A DNA stretch of 23,653 nt, from assembly GCA_002349055.1 (NCBI GenBank), contig DECD01000015.1, positions 1-23,653 on the forward strand, in the 5' to 3' direction. This stretch comes from Bacteroidales bacterium UBA2939 (lineage in GTDB: Bacteria; Bacteroidota; Bacteroidia; Bacteroidales; P3). A program made the position numbers and the translations under genes. Under the pieces are notes generated by a model that saw only the letters and a list, made by a program, of their open reading frames with translations, was not told where the DNA came from and ran no database searches. Positions 16,317 to 23,254 of this stretch are shown here, piece by piece (the stretch's first letter is position 1; every line of letters starts with the position of its first letter).

Positions 16317-17359
16317 CAGATGATGTTGTCGAACTGGTGCAGGAAGCGGAGGTCGTTCTCGAAGTAGAGGCGCAAGTCGCGAATCTGGTACTTCAGCATC
16401 GCCATGCGCTCCACGCCCATGCCGAAGGCAAAGCCCGTATACTCCTTGCTATCAATGCCACAAGCATCCAGAACATTGGGGTCGACCATGCCGCAACCGA
16501 GAATCTCGAGCCAGCCGGTACCCTTGCAGATATTGCAGCCCTTACCACCGCAGATGTTGCACGAGACATCCATCTCGGCGCTGGGTTCGGTGAAGGGGAA
16601 GTAGCTGGGACGCAGACGAATCTGTGTCTCGGGGCCGAACATCTCCTTGGCAAAATAGAGCAGCGTCTGCTTGAGGTCGGCAAAGGTCACCTTCTTGTCC
16701 ACATAGAGACCCTCCACCTGGTGGAAGATGCAGTGGGCACGGGCGCTGATGGCCTCGTTGCGGAACACACGGCCGGGGGCGATGATGCGGATGGGAGGCT
16801 TGTGGGTCTCCATCACGCGCACCTGCACCGACGAGGTGTGGGTGCGCAGGGCCACGTCCATCTTACCCTCCTCTTTCTGCACGAAGAAGGTGTCCTGCAT
16901 GTCGCGGGCGGGATGGTCGGGCGGGAAGTTGAGGGCCGAGAAGAGGTGCCAGTCGTCCTCAATCTCCACACTCTCCTCAATGGTGAATCCAATACGGGCA
17001 AAAATCTCGGCTATCTCGTTCATCGTCACCGACAACACATGACGGCTTCCACGCTGGGCGAAGTCGGCCGGCAACGTCAGGTCATGATGGTCTTCGGCAT
17101 CCATCTTCTCTTCCACGAAGTTCTTGAATTCCTCCACTTTAGCCAATGCAGCATTCTTCAACTCGTTGAGGGCGATACCCATCTCTTTCTTCTGGTCGTT
17201 GGGCAAAGCCTTGAACTGCTCAAACAGCTCGTTCATCACGCCCTTGCGGCCCAGGAAACGGACACGGAATTTTTCGACCTCGGCGGCGCGGTCTTCGAAC
17301 TTCTCTATGTTCGCCGCGCGAATCTCTTCAACATACTGTGCTATAGTATCTTTCAGCAT
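16316..17359 (-). CDS. pheS: Phenylalanine-tRNA ligase alpha subunit
   Basis: PheS is the catalytic alpha chain of the alpha2-beta2 class II synthetase that charges tRNA-Phe; pheT is not in this window. The 347-residue length is usual. An N-terminal coiled coil (about 1-90) is followed by the class II core: GRVFRNEAISARAHCIFHQV (motif 2 region), RPSYFPFTEPSAEMDV, a cysteine cluster CNICGGKGCNICKGTGW, EILGCGMVDPNVL, and the motif 3 segment GFAFGMGVERMAMLKY. It lies 8 bp downstream of the PPIase gene and overlaps folB by one base. Confidence 0.97.
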   Translation of the reverse strand: MLKDTIAQYVEEIRAANIEKFEDRAAEVEKFRVRFLGRKGVMNELFEQFKALPNDQKKEMGIALNELKNAALAKVEEFKNFVEEKMDAEDHHDLTLPADFAQRGSRHVLSVTMNEIAEIFARIGFTIEESVEIEDDWHLFSALNFPPDHPARDMQDTFFVQKEEGKMDVALRTHTSSVQVRVMETHKPPIRIIAPGRVFRNEAISARAHCIFHQVEGLYVDKKVTFADLKQTLLYFAKEMFGPETQIRLRPSYFPFTEPSAEMDVSCNICGGKGCNICKGTGWLEILGCGMVDPNVLDACGIDSKEYTGFAFGMGVERMAMLKYQIRDLRLYFENDLRFLHQFDNII

Positions 17360-17367
17360 ATATTTTG

Positions 17368-18054
17368 TTATTTTTTTATCACTTCAGCCTTGATAATCTT
17401 AATATCCTCCAGCGGACGGTCGAAACGGTCGCGTTTGGCGGCGGCAATGCTGTCCACAACATCCATACCCTCAATCACTTCTCCGAAGACTGTATAGTCG
17501 CCGTCCAGATGCGGCGCACCACCCTCTGTGGCGTAGACCTTGCGCTGCTCGGCAGTGAATTTCTTGTTGAACCGCACAGCCATCCGCTCGAGATCGGCTT
17601 CAGACCACACGGTTCCCTGAACGATGTAAAACTGCGAGGCCGACGACTGCTTCTCGGGGTTCACGTCGTCGCCTTGGCGGGCGGCGGCCAAAGCACCGCG
17701 CTTGTGAAAACGGTTGGGGACAAATTCGGCAGGTATCAGATAGCCCAAATCTCCTTCTCCCAGCATCTTGCCTGGTTTGGCATCCCGCGAATCAGGGTCG
17801 CCGCCCTGAATCATAAAACCCTCAATCACGCGATGGAAAAGCAAGCCGTCATAGGTGCCTTCTTGTACCAATTTTATGAAATTGTCGCGGTGCAAAGGGG
17901 TGTCATTGTAGAGTTTTAGCGTTATGTCACCATAGTTGGTGGTCATTACAACAAGAACTTCATTATCCATTTCTTCATTCTGATTTACAATCGTTTGCGA
18001 GAATCCTACAGATGCCGCAAACAAAAAAATTATCAAAAAATATATTTTTTTCAT
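17368..18054 (-). CDS. Exported cyclophilin-type peptidyl-prolyl isomerase
   Basis: The protein isomerises X-Pro bonds to help folding of exported proteins. I chose the ATG at 18054 because it is followed by a clean signal peptide (MKKIYFLIIFLFAASVGFSQ); a longer frame reaching 18129 would add 25 residues and would start upstream of the promoter. The mature part has the cyclophilin core: TTNYGDITLKLYNDTPLHRDNF, FHRVIEGFMIQGGDP with the catalytic Arg, SSASQFYIVQG, and VFGEVIEGMDVVD. An insertion between these last two, which includes RFNKKFTAEQRK, is seen in other Bacteroidota cyclophilins. It is probably periplasmic, as no lipobox Cys is present. It is the first gene of the operon with pheS and folB. 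Confidence 0.93.
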   Translation of the reverse strand: MKKIYFLIIFLFAASVGFSQTIVNQNEEMDNEVLVVMTTNYGDITLKLYNDTPLHRDNFIKLVQEGTYDGLLFHRVIEGFMIQGGDPDSRDAKPGKMLGEGDLGYLIPAEFVPNRFHKRGALAAARQGDDVNPEKQSSASQFYIVQGTVWSEADLERMAVRFNKKFTAEQRKVYATEGGAPHLDGDYTVFGEVIEGMDVVDSIAAAKRDRFDRPLEDIKIIKAEVIKK

Positions 18055-18075
18055 CTCGTTGTAGAATAATTTTAC

Positions 18076-18083
18076 TAATTTTG
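18076..18083 (+). promoter_or_regulatory. Putative -7 box for the lipoprotein-DUF4301 pair
   Basis: TAATTTTG fits TAnnTTTG. Transcription would start near 18090, leaving a leader of about 45 nt before the ATG at 18136. Only a weak TTG (18059-18061) lies upstream. The box is four bases from, and faces, the -7 box of the opposing PPIase promoter; together they form the palindrome TTTTGCATGCAAAA (18080-18093). Confidence 0.45.
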
Positions 18084-18087
18084 CATG

Positions 18088-18118
18088 CAAAAATAAGAAT
18101 AAAAATAGAAACAACAAG
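18088..18118 (-). promoter_or_regulatory. Promoter for the PPIase-pheS-folB operon
   Basis: On the minus strand TATTTTTG (18095-18088) fits the TAnnTTTG -7 box. CTTG (18118-18115), within TTTTGCTTG, lies exactly 19 bases upstream, the same arrangement as the secDF promoter. Transcription would begin near 18081, about 27 nt before the chosen start codon. Confidence 0.65.
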
Positions 18119-18135
18119 CAAAAAATCATAGTTTT

Positions 18136-18552
18136 ATGAAGAAAAAAAATCTCTTCCTCTCCGTCATGCTGTTTTTCAGCGTCTTACCGATGACACTTTT
18201 TAGCGGTTGCGACAAGGATACCAACTGTTATTTGGAGGTCAAAGTAGTCGACGAGAGCACCTCTGACCCGATTTCTGGTGCCGTCATCGCCGGCGACCCC
18301 ATCCCCAACGCCGTTGTCGAAGTGTATCAAGACAATGGAGGCAATGTCCAGGACAAGGGCGTGACCGACGGCAGCGGAATCTACACCACCTATTTCAATG
18401 CTCCGGCCATCGTGAAAATCAAGGCCAAACTGCAAATGTACGACGCGGGTGGAAACCCCGCCGGTGAACGCCGCGGCGAGACCGCCGTCCGCCTCATCCA
18501 GGGCGAAACCGTTTCGGCCAAGGTCACCTTGAGCAAACAGATTATCTATTAA
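18136..18552 (+). CDS. Small lipoprotein with carboxypeptidase-regulatory-like fold
   Basis: This 138-residue protein has a type II signal peptide with lipobox LFSGC (lipidated Cys25). The mature part begins CDKDTNC and has the pattern of a small beta-sandwich: YLEVKVVDESTSDPISGAVI, PNAVVEVYQDNGG, DGSGIYTTYFNAPAIVKIKAK. This resembles the carboxypeptidase-regulatory-like/transthyretin-like modules common in Bacteroidota surface proteins. It is likely anchored in the outer membrane; whether it faces outward is uncertain, since the Asp after the Cys only partly resembles lipoprotein surface-export signals. It is 21 bp upstream of the DUF4301 gene, so the two are probably co-transcribed. No specific function can be assigned. 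Confidence 0.8.
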   Translation: MKKKNLFLSVMLFFSVLPMTLFSGCDKDTNCYLEVKVVDESTSDPISGAVIAGDPIPNAVVEVYQDNGGNVQDKGVTDGSGIYTTYFNAPAIVKIKAKLQMYDAGGNPAGERRGETAVRLIQGETVSAKVTLSKQIIY

Positions 18553-18573
18553 TCTCCGCAAACACTTAAAACC

Positions 18574-20100
18574 ATGACTTTTAAACCCACCAAGAAAGAC
18601 CTCGAACAGCTCGGGCAGATGGGGCTCACCCCCGAAGCCGTGCAGCAACAGATAGACAACTTCAAGAAAGGCTTCCCCAAAAGCCATCTCGACGACGCTG
18701 CCACCCCCGCCAACAACGGAATCCGCTGCCTGGGCGACAGCGAGATTGCACGCTATGAGAAGCAGTACCGCACGCTCGCGCGCGACAAGAAGATACTGAA
18801 GTTCGTACCCGCCTCGGGAGCCGCAACACGCATGTTCAAAGACCTTTACAGCTTCACCGCCACCTATTTCGGTGTCGCCAAGAACTTCGAGAAAGAGTTC
18901 CCCGAAGTGAAAACATTCCTCGAGAACCTGCGCACATTCGCCTTCTACAACGACCTGAAATCCAGCATGGAGCGTGCCGACCTCGACCTTGACGAGTACA
19001 TGCGTCGCGGCGACTACAGCACCATCATCAACTTCCTCCTCAAAGAGCAGTACCTCGGCTACGGCAGCCTACCCAAAGCCCTGCTGAAGTTTCACCGCTA
19101 CGGTGCCGTGCAGCGCACCCCGCTCGAGGAGCACATCGTAGAGGGTGCCCTCTATGCCCGCAACAGTGACGGTACTGTCAACCTGCACTTTACCATCTCG
19201 CCCGAACACCACAAAGCGTTCCTCAAGAAGATTGCCGAGGTGAAGCACTACTACGAGGCCACCTTCGGCATCAAGCTAAAGATAACCTTCTCGGAGCAAA
19301 AACATTACACCGACACCATCGCCGTCGACGAGCAAAACAACCCCGTGCGCGACGAGACCGGTCGGCTGACGTTCCGCCCCGGCGGCCACGGTGCCCTGAT
19401 TGAGAACCTCAACGAGCAACGCGCCGACCTCATCTTCATCAAAAACATCGACAACGTGGTGCCCGACTGGATGAAACACACCACTGTGATTTACAAGCAG
19501 GTGATTGCCGGCATGCTCCTCGAATTGCGCGAGAAGACCTTCGACTATCTCCGCACCCTCGACGGCCATCCCGACAAACGGACCCTCAACAAGATTATCC
19601 GCTTCGCTAAAGAAGAGCTTAATATCATGGTACCAGAGGGTTGCGATGCCAAGACCCTGCATGCCCTCCTCAACCGACCCATGCGCATCTGCGGCATGGT
19701 GAAAAACCTGGGCGAACCCGGTGGCGGTCCCTTCTACACCATTGATACCAAGGGACGTAGAAGCCTCCAGGTCGTCGAATCGGCACAGGTCAACCACAAC
19801 GACCCGCAGCAGGAGAAAATCTTCCAGGCGTCGACCCACTTCAACCCCGTCGACCTGGTGTGCAGCACCAAGAACTACCGCGGACGCTATTTCGACCTCC
19901 GCCAGTTCGTCGACCCACAGACGGGCTTCATCAGCAAGAAGACCAAGGGTGCCCTCACCGTCAAGTCGCAGGAGCTGCCCGGCCTCTGGAACGGTGCCAT
20001 GGCCGACTGGATTACCCTCTTCGTCGAAGTCCCCGTCGCTACCTTCAATCCCGTCAAGACCGTCAACGACCTCCTCCGCAAGGAGCACCGCGAAGGCTGA
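18574..20100 (+). CDS. DUF4301 family protein, nucleotidyltransferase-like
   Basis: This 508-residue soluble protein is full length for DUF4301, a family I recall mainly from Bacteroidota. A motif near residues 78-90 (VPASGAATRMFKD) resembles the N-terminal nucleotide-binding loop of sugar-nucleotide pyrophosphorylases. Residues 267-298 carry GGHGALIENLN and then IFIKNIDNVVPD, comparable to the GHG and (S/K)NxDN motifs of UDP-sugar pyrophosphorylases. Near the C-terminus are LGEPGGGPF and NGAMADWITLFVEVP. The resemblance suggests a nucleotide-diphospho-sugar transferase fold, but the substrate and reaction are not known and the link is my inference. It follows the lipoprotein gene and ends 13 bp from the convergent hipA. 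Confidence 0.88.
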   Translation: MTFKPTKKDLEQLGQMGLTPEAVQQQIDNFKKGFPKSHLDDAATPANNGIRCLGDSEIARYEKQYRTLARDKKILKFVPASGAATRMFKDLYSFTATYFGVAKNFEKEFPEVKTFLENLRTFAFYNDLKSSMERADLDLDEYMRRGDYSTIINFLLKEQYLGYGSLPKALLKFHRYGAVQRTPLEEHIVEGALYARNSDGTVNLHFTISPEHHKAFLKKIAEVKHYYEATFGIKLKITFSEQKHYTDTIAVDEQNNPVRDETGRLTFRPGGHGALIENLNEQRADLIFIKNIDNVVPDWMKHTTVIYKQVIAGMLLELREKTFDYLRTLDGHPDKRTLNKIIRFAKEELNIMVPEGCDAKTLHALLNRPMRICGMVKNLGEPGGGPFYTIDTKGRRSLQVVESAQVNHNDPQQEKIFQASTHFNPVDLVCSTKNYRGRYFDLRQFVDPQTGFISKKTKGALTVKSQELPGLWNGAMADWITLFVEVPVATFNPVKTVNDLLRKEHREG

Positions 20101-20113
20101 GAGACAAGGAAGA

Positions 20114-21607
20114 TTACACCAAATAGCGTTCGACGAGATCCTTCTTCATCTCCTCCGTCAGGTTCGCCAACCCTGTCTTAGTAATGGAATCATGTTCTGG
20201 CGTTCCTTTGCGGATGATGTACTTGCAGTTTCGTCCGTCGATGGTGGCTTGTAGGCAGTAGTTGCCTTTAAAATGCTGCTGGATACGGAAGTCGGTGACG
20301 CTGTGGCCGTCGATAGCAAATGAATGCATAAGATTTGCAGGCTCCAACAATCCCCAATCTTGCAGGTTCTTGTTGAGCGTGCTCTCCACCGCCGCCATCC
20401 AGCGGCCATGCACGCCGTACATGGTGGCAATGGGTCGGAATTCCTTGATTGCCCTCGCTACTTCATCAATAATCTCTTTTGCTTTGCGTATACCATTCTC
20501 TTTGGCAAGCGACATAACATCCTCTATCGTAATGTCCGACAGCTTTCCACAAATCATCAAACAGTGGTTAGTTTCAGGCAGGAAACCGCCTGTATTGAAG
20601 ATGTAAGTCATATCGTATGCTGGCGAGAGGGACCATCTTCCTTGCTCATCCATCAGGAAAGAGAAGTTCTTGTTATGGTCATCGGTGTTGTTGGCGAGGA
20701 TGTTGAACACCATGCGGCGAAACACCTCGTCGCTTTCGGGTTCCGGCAACCGCATTTTGCGGCACACCCACAGCAGTCGTTCATAGCTGTCAGCCTTCGG
20801 GTAGAGAGCTGCCAAGGTTTGCATGTGAAGTTTTTTTCCTCCATCACGGTCAAATCGTTTGGTAACAAAATGCTTTTCGCCCTCAATTTCCATCAGCCAG
20901 CATGGCATCATGTTTATCCCAGCTTTTACAGCCATTTCATAATAGGTCATCTCCAACTCCGCAGTCGACCGTTCCCGGATGCCGAACTTGATGATACAAT
21001 AGTCGTACCCTGCCAAGTCGCTCACCTGTCCGCTACGTATCTCACCCGTTTCGTGGTTGATGGCGAGGATGGCTTTGGGCTGACGCCCGCCAGCAGAGGT
21101 GCCGACAGCTATCAGAGATTGCAGCGTCAGCGATTGCGAGGGGTCGATATGGGCCTGCTCTCGTTGGACGTAAATCAGTTTTGCCAAATCAATCAGTGCC
21201 TTGAGGTTAACTTGCTCTGTTGTGTTAACATTAGAGGTCTCGGGATGGAACTCCAATGCTCCCATGGAGCGCCGTCCGATAAAGGCGAGTTTGTCGAGTG
21301 GCGTTATTTCACCCAATTTGAGCCCTTGCTGCTGCCGCCATTGTTCGAAGAGTTCGTTGCCCCAAGCGTCGGGTAGCGAGTCAGCGAGGAAAGGCGGAAG
21401 CTTCTGGTACATCTTCTCAGATGCACCATAAAAAGGGCGCAGAATATTGGGATATTTAATGGAAGCATCCAATGGAGAGATGTCCAAGCCATCTGCCACC
21501 CATTCGGGATTAAACTCAAAATAAGGTAGCTTGCGACGTATATCGATGCTCAGACGACCCACCTCGCGTCCCCACAGAAAAACCTTCAGAATCCTTGTCG
21601 TTGCCAT
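20114..21607 (-). CDS. hipA: HipA family serine/threonine kinase toxin
   Basis: HipA-type kinases phosphorylate translation targets (glutamyl-tRNA synthetase in E. coli) and induce dormancy; the partner HipB neutralises them. The protein has the N-terminal HipA subdomain (about 5-120, including LPPFLADSLPDAWGNELF) and the kinase domain. Visible are the loop GTSAGGRQPK (169-178, Ser171 a possible autophosphorylation site), IIKF (205-208), VTKRFDRDGG (248-257), the catalytic NNTDDHNKN (306-314, Asp309) and the metal-binding PAYDMTY (329-335, Asp332). All key residues are present, so it looks active. At 497 residues it is longer than E. coli HipA (about 440), with an extra C-terminal part from about residue 425. 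It lies 33 bp downstream of the HTH antitoxin gene, as in classic hipBA operons. Confidence 0.93.
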   Translation of the reverse strand: MATTRILKVFLWGREVGRLSIDIRRKLPYFEFNPEWVADGLDISPLDASIKYPNILRPFYGASEKMYQKLPPFLADSLPDAWGNELFEQWRQQQGLKLGEITPLDKLAFIGRRSMGALEFHPETSNVNTTEQVNLKALIDLAKLIYVQREQAHIDPSQSLTLQSLIAVGTSAGGRQPKAILAINHETGEIRSGQVSDLAGYDYCIIKFGIRERSTAELEMTYYEMAVKAGINMMPCWLMEIEGEKHFVTKRFDRDGGKKLHMQTLAALYPKADSYERLLWVCRKMRLPEPESDEVFRRMVFNILANNTDDHNKNFSFLMDEQGRWSLSPAYDMTYIFNTGGFLPETNHCLMICGKLSDITIEDVMSLAKENGIRKAKEIIDEVARAIKEFRPIATMYGVHGRWMAAVESTLNKNLQDWGLLEPANLMHSFAIDGHSVTDFRIQQHFKGNYCLQATIDGRNCKYIIRKGTPEHDSITKTGLANLTEEMKKDLVERYLV

Positions 21608-21609
21608 AA

Positions 21610-21615
21610 CCTCCT
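21610..21615 (-). promoter_or_regulatory. Perfect Shine-Dalgarno AGGAGG just before hipA
   Basis: AGGAGG lies on the minus strand with only two bases before the hipA ATG at 21607. Bacteroidota genes rarely use strong Shine-Dalgarno sites, and I see none comparable upstream of the other starts I inspected here. The spacing is shorter than optimal, so its effect on translation is uncertain. Confidence 0.5.
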
Positions 21616-21640
21616 ACTATTAGCTTTTACCTTTTTACTC

Positions 21641-21970
21641 TTAACTTTTATTAGTGTGCCTTATCCGCTGTGCTTTCTTCCCATTGTTTTTAATCAGATA
21701 TAACGACTCCGGAAGTTCCGGCATCAATTCGTCAAGTCCATCAATGCAACCGATGGCTTTCAGCAGAAGCAAGAATGTACTGATAGACATATTGGGCACC
21801 AGCCCGTTCTCGAAACGGTGAACCGTATTGACTGTCACTCCCGCCCGTTCCGCCACCTCCTGTTGGGTCATATTCGACCGCATGCGGTAGTCTTTAAAAC
21901 GGCTTCCCAAGATTCCAACCAACTCGGGAATGGAGTATTCATAGTAATCTGTTTCCATATCTTGCATCAT
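21641..21970 (-). CDS. hipB: HipB-like XRE-family antitoxin/regulator
   Basis: This 109-residue protein carries one Cro/C1-type helix-turn-helix: SRFKDYRMRSNMTQQEVAER AGVTVNTVHRFENGL, about residues 23-58 (written in two parts), with the recognition helix around VTVNTVHRFE. A C-terminal tail of about 40 residues (ELPESLYLIKNNGKKAQRIR) may contact HipA or be degraded. It would bind HipA and repress its own operon. A start two codons in from the edge is possible because the frame begins with two Met codons (21970 and 21967). It is upstream of hipA in the same orientation, as expected for hipBA. Confidence 0.88.
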   Translation of the reverse strand: MMQDMETDYYEYSIPELVGILGSRFKDYRMRSNMTQQEVAERAGVTVNTVHRFENGLVPNMSISTFLLLLKAIGCIDGLDELMPELPESLYLIKNNGKKAQRIRHTNKS

Positions 21971-22000
21971 AATTTTAACTCATCGAACCTGACAACTTAT

Positions 22001-22026
22001 TGATTATTCTCACATTTAAATTATCA
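22001..22026. promoter_or_regulatory. Possible HipB operator (imperfect inverted repeat)
   Basis: TGATTATT (22001-22008) and AATTATCA (22019-22026) form an inverted repeat with one mismatch and a 10-bp spacer, between the hipBA -7 box and the hipB start. The position downstream of the promoter suits an autorepression site, but AT-rich DNA makes such repeats common. Confidence 0.3.
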
Positions 22027-22046
22027 GACTATTGTATTTACAGATG

Positions 22047-22054
22047 CAAAGATA
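22047..22054 (-). promoter_or_regulatory. Putative -7 box of the hipBA operon
   Basis: On the minus strand TATCTTTG matches TAnnTTTG exactly, giving a start near 22040 and a leader of about 70 nt before hipB. No good TTTG -33 element is found upstream; only TTTC is near the right distance. Confidence 0.55.
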
Positions 22055-22332
22055 CAACTTTTTTTGATATTGAAATATTTTTTCTTCTACAACATCTTTG
22101 TATTGGGTATATTCCCGGACGGTGATGACCAATCTATTCGAACCTATTCGGGAGAAGAACCTGTCCAAACGAATCAGAAACAAGGAATTATGATACCGAT
22201 GCCTTTCTCCGACAAGGTTCATATAGAAGTATAGAAAAACAGGAAATGTTACATTGTTTTTCTAAATAATGCGAAAAAAGCAAATTTCCGTCCTGGTAGA
22301 CAATAAGCATCTCGTTTTTCCGTTGTTGGGAT
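22055..22332. other. Intergenic region between hipBA and DUF6266 gene
   Basis: Together with the hipBA leader, about 360 bp separate hipB from the next gene. I see no convincing gene here. A 68-codon minus-strand frame (22016-22222) has no recognisable domain and covers the hipBA promoter. A perfect 8-bp inverted repeat, GAAAAACA (22234-22241) and TGTTTTTC (22255-22262), could form an AT-rich hairpin. No TAnnTTTG box is obvious just upstream of 22333, so the promoter of the following gene is unidentified. Confidence 0.5.
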
Positions 22333-23019
22333 ATGGCAAAAGGAGATAGAAAAAAACCGGGATTGATACACGGAAAACATGGTAACCTCATTGGAAGGGT
22401 ACGCGGCGAAACTCAAATATTCACAAGGCTGTACTGGCCCACGAATCCGCGGACGACGGAGCAGCAAAAGCATCGTGCGAAGCTGGCGTTCGTGAACCGG
22501 CTGTCGATGGTGCTGGAAGAGGCGGTGAACCGCGGGTTCGCTTTGGTGCCGAAGTCAGGCAGCGGACAGACGGCGAGGAATGCTTTCGTGCATGAGAATT
22601 TTTATAACGGAGCCATCGTGTGGGACGAAGAGATGGGCGAGTGGGGCCTCCGTCCGGAGTTGCTGACGCTGGCTATGGGCCCTCGATATATAGGTATGGG
22701 GATGAAGGCCGAGGTTCACAACGGGCAGCTATATATTAGTTGTCCCGACACAGGAATGAGTGATTCCCATGGGGTGAAGGATGACCAGCTGATGGTGGCG
22801 ATATACAGACCTGCTGTGCCGACGATGCACCTTTTTGGAGGCCCGATGCGGGAGGAGTGCGGAGAGAGAGCCTATGAACTGCCGGAGGCTGAGGGCGAGG
22901 AGGACGTGATTCTCGTCTACGCCTGGTTCCAGGCTACCAGCTACCACCGCTCGGGTGGAGGGAAGGTTACGGTGCGTCCCGGACAGGCTAGCAGGAGTGT
23001 ATTTCTTGGAAGTTTTTAA
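22333..23019 (+). CDS. DUF6266 family protein, complete copy
   Basis: This 228-residue soluble protein shows the full family layout. The Gly-rich N-terminus GLIHGKHGNLIGRVRGE is followed by FTRLYWPTNPRTTEQQ, a helical segment (about 45-75), and a strand-rich C-terminal half ending PGQASRSVFLGSF. It shares the NPRT..QQ block and the overall strand pattern with the partial copy at 1-741. The two copies differ strongly in sequence, so they are old paralogs. It lacks the palindromic insertion found in the other copy. There is no signal peptide or transmembrane segment. Function is unknown. It is preceded by a promoter-less-looking gap and followed by a repeat-rich region. The start ATG at 22333 is the first in frame with the conserved N-terminus. 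Confidence 0.8.
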   Translation: MAKGDRKKPGLIHGKHGNLIGRVRGETQIFTRLYWPTNPRTTEQQKHRAKLAFVNRLSMVLEEAVNRGFALVPKSGSGQTARNAFVHENFYNGAIVWDEEMGEWGLRPELLTLAMGPRYIGMGMKAEVHNGQLYISCPDTGMSDSHGVKDDQLMVAIYRPAVPTMHLFGGPMREECGERAYELPEAEGEEDVILVYAWFQATSYHRSGGGKVTVRPGQASRSVFLGSF

Positions 23020-23024
23020 AAGAA

Positions 23025-23090
23025 AACCCCTACGGGGTATGAGTGACAGGACGGTGCGTTCTTCTATTAAGAGGGGAACCCTTACGGGGT
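23025..23090 (+). repeat. Two small palindromic repeats, ACCCCTACGGGGT type
   Basis: ACCCC-TAC-GGGGT forms a short perfect hairpin at 23026-23038. A near copy, AACCCTTACGGGGTA, lies at 23077-23091. The two copies start 52 bases apart and share a few flanking bases (TGA after the hairpin). They lie just after the DUF6266 stop. No T-run follows, so they are not ordinary terminators. They may be REP-like elements. Confidence 0.5.
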
Positions 23091-23148
23091 AATGAAGACG
23101 TGCTTCTGACGGAGTTATCATATGGCGATGCCGGAGCTGTCACCTTGT

Positions 23149-23202
23149 TTACCTAGAATTAACCTAGAGTTACCCTAGAATTACCCTAGAATTTAACTAG
23201 AA
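23149..23202. repeat. Five direct repeats of an 11-bp unit, TTACCCTAGAA
   Basis: Units are at 23149-23158 (10 bp), 23159-23169, 23170-23180, 23181-23191 and 23192-23202; two copies are identical and the others vary at one to three positions. The 11-bp period is about one helical turn, so a bound protein would contact one face of the DNA. The array ends 14 bp before the -33-like TTTG of the promoter at 23217-23244. Confidence 0.8.
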
Positions 23203-23216
23203 GATGAGGTGCTTTC

Positions 23217-23244
23217 TTTGAAAATTGGAATTATTATATCTTTG
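23217..23244 (+). promoter_or_regulatory. Promoter upstream of the 18-bp repeat array
   Basis: TTTG at 23217-23220 and TATCTTTG at 23237-23244 fit the -33 and -7 elements of Bacteroidota promoters, with a slightly short 16-base spacer. Transcription would begin near 23251, heading into the repeat array. Confidence 0.6.
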
Positions 23245-23254
23245 ATATAATAAT
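23230..23254. promoter_or_regulatory. Perfect 11-bp inverted repeat over the -7 box
   Basis: ATTATTATATC (23230-23240) and GATATAATAAT (23244-23254) are perfect inverted repeats around the trinucleotide TTT. The palindrome covers the TATCTTTG -7 box, so a dimeric repressor bound here would block the promoter. It also ends on the ATG of the following frame. Confidence 0.65.

Noticed and set aside
17368..18129. Longer PPIase start at 18129
   Set aside because: It would lie upstream of the TATTTTTG promoter box and put a Phe/Leu-rich stretch before a perfectly normal signal peptide starting at 18054.
22016..22222. 68-codon minus-strand open frame
   Set aside because: It has no recognisable domain, covers the hipBA promoter and leader, and lacks a promoter of its own.
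23026..23038. ACCCCTACGGGGT as terminator of the DUF6266 gene
   Set aside because: The stem is only 5 bp and no T-run follows on either strand.
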